Below are positions 33,824-42,306 of a stretch of 64,000 bases of DNA, piece by piece. A model generated the notes under the pieces. That model was not told the DNA's origin and did no database searches. It saw nothing but the letters and a program-made list of their open reading frames with translations. The DNA is taken from NCBI RefSeq assembly GCF_036240795.1, contig NZ_CP108454.1:744001-808000 (forward strand), given 5' to 3'. Within the stretch, counting starts at the first letter, position 1, and every line of letters starts with the position of its first letter. The position numbers and the translations under genes are program-made. The stretch is from Streptomyces sp. NBC_01268 (GTDB taxonomy: Bacteria; Actinomycetota; Actinomycetes; Streptomycetales; Streptomycetaceae).

Positions 33824-34926
33824 CGTGCCACCGCCGCTGTCGTGGTGGGTGGGGTGTCGAGGAGGGTGCGGGGAGGGGCCTCGCCGGTCCAGCTGCCGAG
33901 GGAGATCTCGGCGGTGATGCCGGGGCCGAAGCCGGCGATGAGCCCGGTGGCGCCGGGCGCGGCGCCACCCTCGTCGAAGAGGCGGCGCAGGGCGTCGAGG
34001 ACGACGGCGCTGGCGATGTTGCCGTACTCGGTGAGGGTGGCCCGGCTGAAGCGGAACATGTCGGGGACGACGTCCAGGTGTTTGCAGAGGTCGTCGAGGA
34101 TGCGGGGGCCGCCGGCGTGGATGAGGTAGAAGTCCTGCCGGCCGGCGTCCCTGCCGTACCGGGCGGCGAGGTCGACGAGGGCGGGCGCGAGCTGCTCCAT
34201 GGTGCCGGGGACGCGCTTGTCGAGCAGGAAGTGGAAGCCGGTCTCGCGGACCTTGTAGGCGATCCAGTCCTCGCTGTCGGGGACGAGGTGGGAGCCGTTG
34301 CACTCCAGGAGGACGCCGGTGCCGCCCGAGCCGCGGACGACGGCGGCGGCGACGGCGTCGCCGAAGAGGCCGTTGGAGAGCAGGTTGCCGACGGTGAGGT
34401 CGGTGGGCTGGTAGCAGAGGGAGCAGAACTCGCAGGCCACGATCAGGACGTTGGCGCCGGGGTAGGCGGCGCAGAAGTCGTGCGCCCGGTTGATCGCCGC
34501 GCCGCCGGCGGCGCAGCCCAGCTGGGCGATGGGCAGTTGGCGGGTGTCGTCGCGGAAGCCGAGGGTGTTGATCATCCAGGCGGTGAGCGAGGGCATCATG
34601 AACCCGGTGCACGACACGTAGACGATGAGGTCGATGTCGGGCGCCTGGAGCCCGGCGTGGGCGAGCGCCTCGGCGACGACGGCGGGGACGCGCGCCTTGG
34701 CCTCGGTCTCGTACGTCGCGTTGCGCGCCTCGAAGCCCGGGTGGGCGAGGGTGCGCTCGATGGGCTGCACGAGATGCCGCTTGGCGACGCCGGTGTTCCC
34801 GATCAGGCGCAGGACGAGAGGCAGTTGCTCGTGCCCCGCGTGCAACGTGCGGGCCAGGTCGAGGGTCTCCTCCCGGGTGATGACGTGCTCGGGCACGGCG
34901 ACGGCGGGACGGCACAGGACAGGCAT
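33820..34926 (-). CDS. rppA: 1,3,6,8-tetrahydroxynaphthalene synthase (type III PKS)
   Basis: 368 residues, a chalcone-synthase-fold homodimeric type III PKS. It builds THN from five malonyl-CoA. The start MPVLCRPAVAVPEHVIT matches the RppA N-terminus. Active site: Cys138 in AQLGCAAGGAAINRA, His in YLIHAGGPRIL (near residue 270) and Asn in LTEYGNIAS (near 303). FCSLCYQPTDLTVGNLLSN and GFGPGITAEISLG are family signatures. THN oxidises to flaviolin and polymeric melanin-like pigment. It is the first gene of the rppA, P450, cupin, P450 operon. Start ATG 34926 is chosen by homology; the upstream frame runs on without family match. Confidence 0.95.
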   Translation of the reverse strand: MPVLCRPAVAVPEHVITREETLDLARTLHAGHEQLPLVLRLIGNTGVAKRHLVQPIERTLAHPGFEARNATYETEAKARVPAVVAEALAHAGLQAPDIDLIVYVSCTGFMMPSLTAWMINTLGFRDDTRQLPIAQLGCAAGGAAINRAHDFCAAYPGANVLIVACEFCSLCYQPTDLTVGNLLSNGLFGDAVAAAVVRGSGGTGVLLECNGSHLVPDSEDWIAYKVRETGFHFLLDKRVPGTMEQLAPALVDLAARYGRDAGRQDFYLIHAGGPRILDDLCKHLDVVPDMFRFSRATLTEYGNIASAVVLDALRRLFDEGGAAPGATGLIAGFGPGITAEISLGSWTGEAPPRTLLDTPPTTTAAVAR

Positions 34927-35027
34927 GGGGGTCCATTTCGTCCGGGGAGTGGGGAGGGGGAGCCGGACGGGATCATCTTCCGGCCCGTCTCCCCCGCCGC
35001 AGCACCGTTCCTGCTCTGCGGCGGACA

Positions 35028-35047
35028 ATCACACCCGAATGTGTGAT
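35028..35047. promoter_or_regulatory. perfect dyad upstream of rppA
   Basis: ATCACAC-N6-GTGTGAT, 7-bp arms, centred about 110 bases upstream of the rppA start codon. It has the size and symmetry of an operator. It is not a Crp site, because the order of the half-sites is reversed. Confidence 0.5.
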
Positions 35048-35220
35048 CTTCGGCAGACGTCCGTGACCTGCGGGAAGGTGCCTGTGACGGGGATCCCCCC
35101 GGGGGCTTCGGGAGCGTCGGGCGCGCTCCTGCGGCCGGTCCGGTGCGCGAGGGAAGAAAAGCCGCCCCGACCTCTTGCCAACCCCCGGGGGTCGCCGGTT
35201 TTACTGAAGCCGGAAGATCA

Positions 35221-35234
35221 ACCGAATGATCGGT
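35221..35234. promoter_or_regulatory. PaaR-like dyad upstream of the PaaK-like ligase
   Basis: ACCGAATGATCGGT has ACCG-N6-CGGT spacing, like the core site I recall for PaaR-type TetR regulators of phenylacetate catabolism. A second overlapping dyad, ATCGG-N4-CCGAT, covers 35229-35242. It lies about 52 bases before the start codon. Confidence 0.4.
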
Positions 35235-35286
35235 CGTCCGATTTACGACGGGCGGCGGGGTGGTACGCGAGGCGAGGGAGTGGCGC

Positions 35287-36576
35287 ATGAGCGAGCTGCT
35301 GGACGCGGGCGAGCGACTCGGACGCGACGAGCTGGAGGCGCTCCAGCTGGAACGGCTGCGCGCGACCCTGCGGCACGCCTACGACAACGTGGCGTTCTAC
35401 CGGCAGGCCTTCGACGAGGCCGGCGTGCGGCCCGAGGACTGCCGCGGCCTCGCGGACCTGGCCCGCTTCCCCTTCACCGCCAAGGCCGACCTGCGCGCGC
35501 ACTACCCCTTCGGCATGTTCGCCGTCGACCAGTCGCGGATCCGGCGCATCCACGCCTCCAGCGGGACGACCGGGCGGCCCACCGTGGTCGGCTACACCGA
35601 GCGGGACCTGGACACCTGGGCCGACGTCGTCGCCCGCTCCCTGCGCGCGGCCGGCGCCCGGCCCGGCCACAAGGTGCACGTGGCCTACGGGTACGGCCTG
35701 TTCACCGGCGGCCTCGGCGCCCACTACGGGGCCGAACGGCTCGGCTGCACGGTGATCCCCGCCTCCGGCGGCATGACGGCCCGCCAGGTCCAGCTGATCC
35801 AGGACTTCCGGCCCGAGATCATCATGGTCACGCCCTCGTACATGCTCACCCTGCTCGACGAGTTCGAGCGCCAGGGGATCGACCCGCGGAGCACCTCGCT
35901 CCAGGTCGGGGTCTTCGGCGCGGAGCCCTGGACCGAGGAGATGCGCCGGGAGATCGAGGAGCGCTTCGCCCTCGACGCCGTGGACATCTACGGGCTCTCG
36001 GAGGTGATGGGCCCCGGCGTCGCACAGGAGTGCGTGGAGACCAAGGACGGCCTCCACATCTGGGAGGACCACTTCCTCCCCGAGGTCGTCGACCCGATCA
36101 CCGGCGAGGTGCTGCCGGACGGGGAGGAGGGCGAGCTGGTCTTCACCTCCCTGACCAAGGAGGCGATGCCGGTGATCCGCTACCGCACCCGCGACCTCAC
36201 CCGGCTGCTGCCGGGCACCGCGCGGGTCTTCCGGCGGATGGAGAAGATCACCGGCCGCAGCGACGACATGGTGATCCTGCGCGGGGTGAACCTCTTCCCC
36301 ACCCAGATCGAGGAGATCGTCCTGCGCACCCCCTCCGTCGCCCCCCACTTCCAGCTCCGGCTCACCCGCGAGGGCCGCCTCGACGCCCTGACCGTACGGG
36401 CCGAGGCACGCGCCGGGGCCACCCCCGAGCAGCGCCGGGAGGCGGCCCGCGCCATCGCGGCGGCGGTGAAGGACGGGATCGGGGTCTCGGTGGGCGTGGA
36501 GGTGGTCGATCCGGAGACGCTGGAGCGCTCGGTGGGGAAGATCAAGCGGATCGTGGACCTCCGGGACGGCGCGTAG
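35287..36576 (+). CDS. paaK: phenylacetate-CoA ligase family protein (PaaK-like)
   Basis: 429 residues from ATG 35287, with a GGGAG site. It matches PaaK length and motifs: LRHAYDNVAFYRQAFDEAG, FPFTAKADLRAHYPFGMFAV, P-loop IHASSGTTGRPTVVGYT, VFGAEPWTEEMR, YGLSEVMGPGVAQEC, MPVIRYRTRDLT, and GRSDDMVILRGVNLFPTQIE, with the C-terminal catalytic Lys in SVGKIKRIVDL. PaaK activates phenylacetate to phenylacetyl-CoA with ATP. No paaABCDE monooxygenase genes follow, so a related aryl acid is equally possible. The next gene is a VOC protein 23 bases on, probably the same transcript. Confidence 0.85.
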   Translation: MSELLDAGERLGRDELEALQLERLRATLRHAYDNVAFYRQAFDEAGVRPEDCRGLADLARFPFTAKADLRAHYPFGMFAVDQSRIRRIHASSGTTGRPTVVGYTERDLDTWADVVARSLRAAGARPGHKVHVAYGYGLFTGGLGAHYGAERLGCTVIPASGGMTARQVQLIQDFRPEIIMVTPSYMLTLLDEFERQGIDPRSTSLQVGVFGAEPWTEEMRREIEERFALDAVDIYGLSEVMGPGVAQECVETKDGLHIWEDHFLPEVVDPITGEVLPDGEEGELVFTSLTKEAMPVIRYRTRDLTRLLPGTARVFRRMEKITGRSDDMVILRGVNLFPTQIEEIVLRTPSVAPHFQLRLTREGRLDALTVRAEARAGATPEQRREAARAIAAAVKDGIGVSVGVEVVDPETLERSVGKIKRIVDLRDGA

Positions 36577-36599
36577 CCTGGAGGGAGGAGGTGGTTGCG

Positions 36600-36980
36600 A
36601 TGCTGGCGGAGTCCCCCATAGCGGCGATCATTCCGGTCAACGACATGGTCCGCGCGAAGCGCTTCTACAGTGAGACCCTCGGCCTCACGCTCATCAAGGA
36701 ATCGGCCGAGGACGTGATGTACGAGACCGGGGGATCCATGATCGGCCTGTACGAGACCCCCTACGGCGGCCAGGCCCAGCACACCCTGGCGAGTTGGAAG
36801 GTCGCCGACCTCGACGCCGAGATGAAGGAGCTGCGCTCCAAGGGCATCGCCTTCGAGGACTACGACCTGCCCGGCATCAAGACGGTCGACGGCGTGGTCG
36901 AGTCGGAGGACATGCGGGGTGCCTGGTTCAAGGACAGCGAGGGCAACATCCTCTGCGTCCTGGAGGAGCGCAAGGGCTGA
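36600..36980 (+). CDS. VOC family protein
   Basis: 126 residues from ATG 36600 behind GGAGGAGG. It opens AIIPVNDMVRAKRFYSETLG, a classic VOC beta-alpha unit, and ends AWFKDSEGNILCVLEERKG, where Glu is the last ligand position. It is 23 bases downstream of the PaaK-like gene, so the pair may act on one aromatic or aldehyde-type compound. The substrate is unknown. Confidence 0.82.
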   Translation: MLAESPIAAIIPVNDMVRAKRFYSETLGLTLIKESAEDVMYETGGSMIGLYETPYGGQAQHTLASWKVADLDAEMKELRSKGIAFEDYDLPGIKTVDGVVESEDMRGAWFKDSEGNILCVLEERKG

Positions 36981-37040
36981 CGGGCGCCGGGGCGGCGGAC
37001 CCGGGACACCCCCTGCGGGGCGCCCCCCCACGCACCGGTC

Positions 37041-38573
37041 TCACGCGGCTCCGTAGCGGTCGCGCAGTTCGCGCTTGAGGATCTTTCCGCTGGCGTTGCG
37101 GGGCAGCTCCGGCACGAACAGCACCCTCTTGGGCGCCTTGAAGTGGGCGAGCTTCTCCCGCGCGTGCGCGAGGAGTTCGGCCTCGGTGACCTCGCCGCGC
37201 GGCACGACGAAGGCGGTGACGGCCTCGATCCAGCGCTCGTCCGGGAGTCCGACGACCGCCGTCTCGACGACGGACGGATGCGTGTAGAGGGCGTCCTCGA
37301 CCTGCCGGGAGGCGACGAGGACACCCCCGGAGTTGATGACGTCCTTCACCCGGTCGACGACGGTGAGATAGCCCTCCGCGTCGCGCACGGCGAGGTCGCC
37401 CGAGTGGAACCAGCCGTCCCGGAAGGCCGCCGCGGTCTCCTCGGGCTTCTCCCAGTAGCCGGTGCACAACTGCGGTGAACGGTAGACGACTTCGCCGGGG
37501 GTGCCGTCGGGCGCGTCCTCGCCCCGCTCGTCGACGACCCTGGCCTCGACGTGGCGGACGGGGCGTCCACAGGAGTCCATCCGGCCCTCGTGCTCGTCGG
37601 GGCCGAGGACGGTGGCGAGCGGGCCGATCTCGGACTGGCCGAAGCAGTTGTAGAAGCGCAGACCGGGCAGGTGTGCCCGCAGCCGCTCCAGGACCGGCAC
37701 CGGCATGATCGAGGCGCCGTAGTAGGCCTTGCCGAGGGCCGACAGGTCGCGGGTGGCGAAGCCGGGGTGGTCGGCGAGCCCGATCCAGACCGTCGGCGGG
37801 GCGAACAGGCTGTCGCAGCGGCCCGATGCGACCAGGTCGATGAGGACCGCCGGGTCGGGCCCGTCGACGATCGTGTTCTCGGCGCCCACGGCGAGGTAGG
37901 GCAGCAGGAACACGTGCATCTGCGCCGAGTGGTAGAGCGGCAGCGAGTGCACCGGCCGGTCGTCCTCGCCCAGGTCGAGGGCGTCGAGGGCGCTCGCGTA
38001 CTCGTGGACCAGGGCCCGGTGCGTCATCATCGCGCCCTTGGGCAGGGCGGTGGTGCCCGAGGTGTAGAGGAGCTGCACGAGCTCGCCGGGATCGCGGTCG
38101 GCGTCGTACGGGCGCGGTGCGGCGAGGCTCGCGAGCAGCGAGTCCTCGGCGTCCCGCAGCACCTGTACGGGGAAGTCCTCCGGGATGCGTCCGGTGAGCG
38201 CCGGGTCGGCGAGCACCAGCGAACTGCCCGACTGGTGCAGGAGGTAGTCGAGGTCCTCGCCGGTCAGGTGGTGGTTGACCGGCACGTGGACGAGGCCCGC
38301 CCGGGCGCAGGCGAGGAACGCGATCAGATAGGCGTCCGAGTTGTGGGCGTAGGTCGCGACCCGGTCGCCCGCCACGAGTCCGGCGCCTTCGGGGTCCACC
38401 AGGACGGCGGCGGCCGTCGAGACGGCGGCGTCCAGCTCGGCGTAGGTCCACGTCCGGTCCGCGTAGCGCACGGCGGTCCGGTCGGGGACGCGCCGGGCGC
38501 TGGCGCGCAGCACGCCGTCGACGGTGAGAGTGAGCAGCTCGCGGTCGGTTCCCCGGTCCAGTCCTCGTTCCAT
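37041..38573 (-). CDS. acyl-CoA synthetase / AMP-dependent ligase
   Basis: 510 residues. ANL motifs: P-loop LLYTSGTTALPKGAMMTH (about residues 170-187), FYNCFGQSEIGPLATVL, the TGYWEKPEETAAAF region, FHSGDLAVRDAEGYLTVVDR with the hinge region KDVINSGGVLVASRQVE, and the terminal catalytic Lys region PRNASGKILKRELRD. It looks like a medium- or long-chain fatty acid or aryl-acid ligase. It stands alone, divergent from the penicillin-acylase gene and convergent with the PaaK/VOC pair. ATG 38573 has only a weak ribosome site. Confidence 0.85.
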   Translation of the reverse strand: MERGLDRGTDRELLTLTVDGVLRASARRVPDRTAVRYADRTWTYAELDAAVSTAAAVLVDPEGAGLVAGDRVATYAHNSDAYLIAFLACARAGLVHVPVNHHLTGEDLDYLLHQSGSSLVLADPALTGRIPEDFPVQVLRDAEDSLLASLAAPRPYDADRDPGELVQLLYTSGTTALPKGAMMTHRALVHEYASALDALDLGEDDRPVHSLPLYHSAQMHVFLLPYLAVGAENTIVDGPDPAVLIDLVASGRCDSLFAPPTVWIGLADHPGFATRDLSALGKAYYGASIMPVPVLERLRAHLPGLRFYNCFGQSEIGPLATVLGPDEHEGRMDSCGRPVRHVEARVVDERGEDAPDGTPGEVVYRSPQLCTGYWEKPEETAAAFRDGWFHSGDLAVRDAEGYLTVVDRVKDVINSGGVLVASRQVEDALYTHPSVVETAVVGLPDERWIEAVTAFVVPRGEVTEAELLAHAREKLAHFKAPKRVLFVPELPRNASGKILKRELRDRYGAA

Positions 38574-38632
38574 GGACGGATCCTGGGCCGGGCGGAGCCG
38601 CCGGTCAAGTACCCCGGACATCGAACGTGATG

Positions 38633-38661
38633 TTGACAAAGCAAGCGCTCAGCTGAATGCA
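38633..38661 (+). promoter_or_regulatory. candidate promoter for the acylase gene
   Basis: TTGACA at 38633-38638, a perfect -35 box, is followed after 17 bases by AATGCA (38656-38661), a poor -10 box. It lies 65 bases before the TTG start at 38703. Confidence 0.35.
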
Positions 38662-38702
38662 TGGCCCAACCCGCATGCACCGCACGCCCGTTGGGAGGGA
38701 TC

Positions 38703-41132
38703 TTGCATTTCCGCACCTCGTTCCCCGCCCGGTTCAGACGCCTGGCGCTGGTCGGCGCGGCTCTCGCCACCGTCACCGCCTCGCTGCCCGCCGCGGCCGT
38801 CGCCGACACCGGTGACCGGGACCGGCACCCGTCGGACCGGGGCCTGTCGGCCGTCATCCGCTACACCGAGTACGGCATCCCGCACATCGTGGCCGAGGAC
38901 TACGCGAACCTCGGTTTCGGCACCGGCTGGGCACAGGCCGCGGACCAGGTCTGCGTCCTCGCCGACGGCTTCGTGACCGTGGCCGGTGAGCGCTCGCGCT
39001 GGTTCGGCGCCGACGGCGTGCCGGACGGGTCCCTGTCGTCGGCGACGAAGAACCTCTCCAGCGACCTGTTCTTCCGCGGGGCGAAGGACGCCGGCACGGT
39101 CGAGGCACTGCTCGCCACGCCCGCGCCCGCCGGTCCCAGCCGCCGGTCCAGGGAGCTGATGCGCGGCTGGGCGGCCGGGTACAACGCCTGGCTGCGCAAG
39201 AACCGCGTCACCGACCCGGCCTGCGCCGGTGCCGCCTGGGTACGGCCGGTCACCGAGCTCGACGTGGCGCGCCGCGGCTGGGCGGTCTCCGTCCTCGGCG
39301 GCCAGGGGCGTGGCGCGGACGGCATCACCGCCGCCCGGCCGCCCGCCGCCACGGGGGCCGTCGCCGGGCCCTCCGCCGGCCGTGCCACCACCGTCCCCAC
39401 CACCCCGGACCCGGACCGTACGGCCGAGGCGGCGCGGGCTCTGTTCGCGGCCGAGAACGCCACGATGGGCTCGAACGCCGTCGCGTTCCAGGGCTCGACG
39501 ACGGCGAACGGGCGCGGTCTGCTGCTCGGCAATCCGCACTACCCCTGGCAGGGCGGCCGACGCTTCTGGCAGTCCCAGCAGACGATCCCCGGCGAGCTGA
39601 ACGTCTCCGGCGCCTCCCTGCTCGGCACCGTCCCGGTCAGCATCGGCTTCAACGACAAGGTGGCCTGGAGCCACACCGTCGCCACGGGCGTCCCGGTCAA
39701 CCTGCACCAGCTCACCCTCGACCCGTCCGACCCCACGGCGTACCTGGTGGACGGCAGGCCGGAGCGGATGACGCCGCGTACGGTCACGGTCGCGGTCAAG
39801 GACGGCGCCCCGGTCACCCGTACCCAGTGGTGGACCCGGTACGGACCGGTGGTGTCCGGGCTCGGGCCGCAGCTGCCGCTGCCCTGGACCACGACGACGG
39901 CCTTCGCCCTGAACGACCCCAACGCCGCCAACCTGCGCGCCTCCGACACGGCGCTCGGCTTCGCCCGGTCCCGTTCGACGCAGGGCCTGGTCGACACGCT
40001 GCGGCGCACCCAGGGCCTGCCCTGGGTGAACACGATCGGCGCCGACTCCTCGGGCCACACCCTGTTCACCCAGGCGCAGCTGCTGCCGCGGATCACCGAC
40101 GAGCTGGCGCAGCGCTGCTCCACCCCGCTGGGCCGCGCCACCTACCCGGCCTCCGGCGTGGCGGTGCTGGACGGTGCGCGGGGCGACTGCGCGCTCGGCT
40201 CGGACCCGGACGCGGTGCAGCCGGGGGTCTTCGGGCCCGCGCGGATGCCGGTGCTGCGGGACGCCCCGTACGTGGAGAACTCCAACGACAGCGCCTGGCT
40301 GGCCAACGCCGAGCGCCCGGTCACTGGCTACGAGCGGATCTTCGGCACCGTCGGGACCCCGCGCTCGCTGCGCACCCGCGGCGCCGTCGAGGACGTGGCG
40401 GCCATGGCGGAGCGCGGCCGGCTGACGGTGGCCGACCTGCAGCGCCAGCAGTTCGCCGACCGGGCGCCCGCCGGCGACCTGGCGGCGGCCGACACGGCCC
40501 GGGCCTGCGCTTCGGCCCTCGCGGACGATCCGGAGGCGTGCCGGGTGCTGGGCGCCTGGGACCGCACGATGGACGCCGGGAGCCGGGGCGCGCTGCTCTT
40601 CGACCGGTTCTGGCGCAGGTTCACGGCCACGACGCCGCAGGCCGAGCAGTGGAAGGTGCCGTTCTCGGCGGCCGACCCGGTCGGCACCCCGAACACCGTG
40701 AACACCGACGCGCCCGCCTTCGCCAAGGCCCTCAGGGACGCCGTGGCCGAGCTGCGCGCGGCGGGGATCGCGCTGGACGCGCCGCTGGGACGGCACCAGT
40801 TCGTGGTACGCAACGGGGTGCGCGTTCCGGTGGGCGGCGGCACCGAGGCGCTGGGCGTCTGGAACAAGACGGAGCCCGTGTGGAACCCGGCGGGCGGCGG
40901 CTACACGGAGGTCGCGCACGGCAGCAGCCATGTGCAGGCGGTGGGCTGGGACGGCGGGCGGTGCCCGGTGGCCCGCACCCTCCTGACCTACTCCCAGTCC
41001 TCCAACCCGCTCTCGCCGCACTACAGCGACCAGACGGCGCTCTACTCCGGCGAGCGCTGGGTGACCTCGCGGTTCTGCGAGAAGGACATCCTGCGCTCGC
41101 CGGCGCTGAGGATCGTGGTCGTCAGGGGCTGA
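38703..41132 (+). CDS. secreted penicillin-acylase-family amidohydrolase
   Basis: 809 residues from TTG 38703 behind GGGAGGGA; an in-frame ATG at 38661 has no ribosome site. The N-terminus (LHFRTSFPARFRRLALVGAA, then ATVTASLPAAAVADT) is a Sec-type signal peptide. The precursor is an N-terminal nucleophile hydrolase: the alpha part runs to about residue 256, then a mature beta-chain N-terminal Ser257 in ATMGSNAVAFQG. Other conserved parts are LLGNPHYPWQGGRRFWQSQQ, VPVSIGFNDKVAWSHTVATG and NSNDSAWLANAERPVTGYER. It is close in layout to aculeacin A acylase and AHL acylases, so lipopeptide deacylation or quorum quenching are candidate roles. Confidence 0.88.
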   Translation: MHFRTSFPARFRRLALVGAALATVTASLPAAAVADTGDRDRHPSDRGLSAVIRYTEYGIPHIVAEDYANLGFGTGWAQAADQVCVLADGFVTVAGERSRWFGADGVPDGSLSSATKNLSSDLFFRGAKDAGTVEALLATPAPAGPSRRSRELMRGWAAGYNAWLRKNRVTDPACAGAAWVRPVTELDVARRGWAVSVLGGQGRGADGITAARPPAATGAVAGPSAGRATTVPTTPDPDRTAEAARALFAAENATMGSNAVAFQGSTTANGRGLLLGNPHYPWQGGRRFWQSQQTIPGELNVSGASLLGTVPVSIGFNDKVAWSHTVATGVPVNLHQLTLDPSDPTAYLVDGRPERMTPRTVTVAVKDGAPVTRTQWWTRYGPVVSGLGPQLPLPWTTTTAFALNDPNAANLRASDTALGFARSRSTQGLVDTLRRTQGLPWVNTIGADSSGHTLFTQAQLLPRITDELAQRCSTPLGRATYPASGVAVLDGARGDCALGSDPDAVQPGVFGPARMPVLRDAPYVENSNDSAWLANAERPVTGYERIFGTVGTPRSLRTRGAVEDVAAMAERGRLTVADLQRQQFADRAPAGDLAAADTARACASALADDPEACRVLGAWDRTMDAGSRGALLFDRFWRRFTATTPQAEQWKVPFSAADPVGTPNTVNTDAPAFAKALRDAVAELRAAGIALDAPLGRHQFVVRNGVRVPVGGGTEALGVWNKTEPVWNPAGGGYTEVAHGSSHVQAVGWDGGRCPVARTLLTYSQSSNPLSPHYSDQTALYSGERWVTSRFCEKDILRSPALRIVVVRG

Positions 41133-42228
41133 ACGACAGGAACACGAAGGCGGCGAAGATCGAGAGATGGACGCTGCCCTGGAGCAGCGTGGCCCGTCCC
41201 GGGACCACGGTGAGGGCGCTGACCACGGCGGTGAGCGCGAGCAGCACCATGTGAAGGGGTCCCAGGCCGAGGATCAGGGGCCCCTTCAGCCAGACCGAGG
41301 CGAGGGCGATCGAGGGGATCGTGAGGCCGATGCTGGCGATGGCCGAGCCGTAGGCCAGGTTCATGCTGGTCTGCATCCGGTCCCGGCTCGCCGCGCGCAC
41401 GGCCGCCAGCGTCTCGGGCAGGAGGACCATGAGGGCGATGACGACACCGACGACGGCCTTGGGCAGGCCCGCGGACTCGACGCCGTCCTCGATGGTGGGC
41501 GAGACCAGTTTGGCGTTGCCGACGACGGCGACGAGGGCGACGACGAGCATGCCGAGGCTGAACCAGGTCTGGCGGGAGGTCGGCGGGGCAGCGTGCTCGT
41601 CCTCCGACTGCTTTCCGTCGTCGCCCGGCCGTGGCACGGGCAGGAAGTAGTCGCGGTGCCGGACCGTCTGGACGGCGACGAACACCCCGTACAGGAGGAG
41701 GGAGGAGACCGCGGCGAAGGCGAGCTGGGCGGCGGAGAACTCGGGGCCGGGGTGGCTGGTGGTGAACGTGGGCAGCACCAGGGTCATGGTCGCGAGGGTG
41801 CAGACGATGGCGAGCTCGCCGCCGGAGCCCTCCGCGTTGAAGACGGCGGTCCTGTTCCGCAGCGCGCCGACGAGCAGGGAGAGGCCGACGATGCCGTTGC
41901 AGGTGATCATGACGGCGGCGAAGACGGTGTCCCGGGCGTAGCTGGTCGCCTTGTCGCCGCCGCCGATCATCAGCATGACGATCAGTCCGACCTCGATGAC
42001 CGTGACGGCGACGGCGAGTACGAGGGAGCCGTAGGGTTCGCCGACACGGTGGGCGATGACCTCGGCGTGGTGGACGGCCGCGAGGACGGCGGCGAAGAGG
42101 CAGAGGGCGATGAGCACCACCGCGAAGGCCGGTAGGTCACGCCCCCAGCCGAGGGCCAGCCCCACCGCCGCGACCACGGGGCCCCAGGTGGTCCACTGTC
42201 GTGTCAGTCCTGCGGTACTCGAACTCAT
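41122..42228 (-). CDS. calcium/cation:proton antiporter (ChaA-like)
   Basis: 368 residues with about ten hydrophobic helices. The two Na/Ca-exchanger alpha repeats are seen as AVAVTVIEVGLIVMLMIGG (about residues 72-90) and VVIALMVLLPETLAAVRA (about residues 260-277), each with the acidic Glu. A charged loop (PRPGDDGKQSEDEHAAPP) separates the halves. It should exchange Ca2+ or Na+/K+ for H+ across the membrane. Its end overlaps the end of the acylase gene by 11 bases, a tight convergent overlap. Confidence 0.85.
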   Translation of the reverse strand: MSSSTAGLTRQWTTWGPVVAAVGLALGWGRDLPAFAVVLIALCLFAAVLAAVHHAEVIAHRVGEPYGSLVLAVAVTVIEVGLIVMLMIGGGDKATSYARDTVFAAVMITCNGIVGLSLLVGALRNRTAVFNAEGSGGELAIVCTLATMTLVLPTFTTSHPGPEFSAAQLAFAAVSSLLLYGVFVAVQTVRHRDYFLPVPRPGDDGKQSEDEHAAPPTSRQTWFSLGMLVVALVAVVGNAKLVSPTIEDGVESAGLPKAVVGVVIALMVLLPETLAAVRAASRDRMQTSMNLAYGSAIASIGLTIPSIALASVWLKGPLILGLGPLHMVLLALTAVVSALTVVPGRATLLQGSVHLSIFAAFVFLSFSP

Positions 42229-42306
42229 GCCCTGAATCCTGCCATAAAGGGAGGATCGTCCTCCGTGCGCCGCGTGCTCGCACACCTGACGCGAGGTCAG
42301 GGTCCG

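Larger units (their letters stand above)
34927..35286. other. divergent promoter region of rppA and the PaaK-like gene
   Basis: 360 bases with no gene. They hold a 9-bp inverted repeat (34994-35002 with 35016-35024) in the rppA leader, the dyad at 35028-35047, and the dyad at 35221-35234 next to the PaaK-like gene. The last two are listed separately. Confidence 0.6.

Noticed and set aside
35028..35047. Crp-type binding site reading of the dyad
   Set aside because: Crp sites have TGTGA first and TCACA second; here the order is reversed, so it is a different kind of site.
38640..38654. AGCAAGCGCTCAGCT as an operator palindrome before the acylase gene
   Set aside because: Only the central AGCGCT is symmetric; the flanks do not pair, so the dyad is too short to trust.
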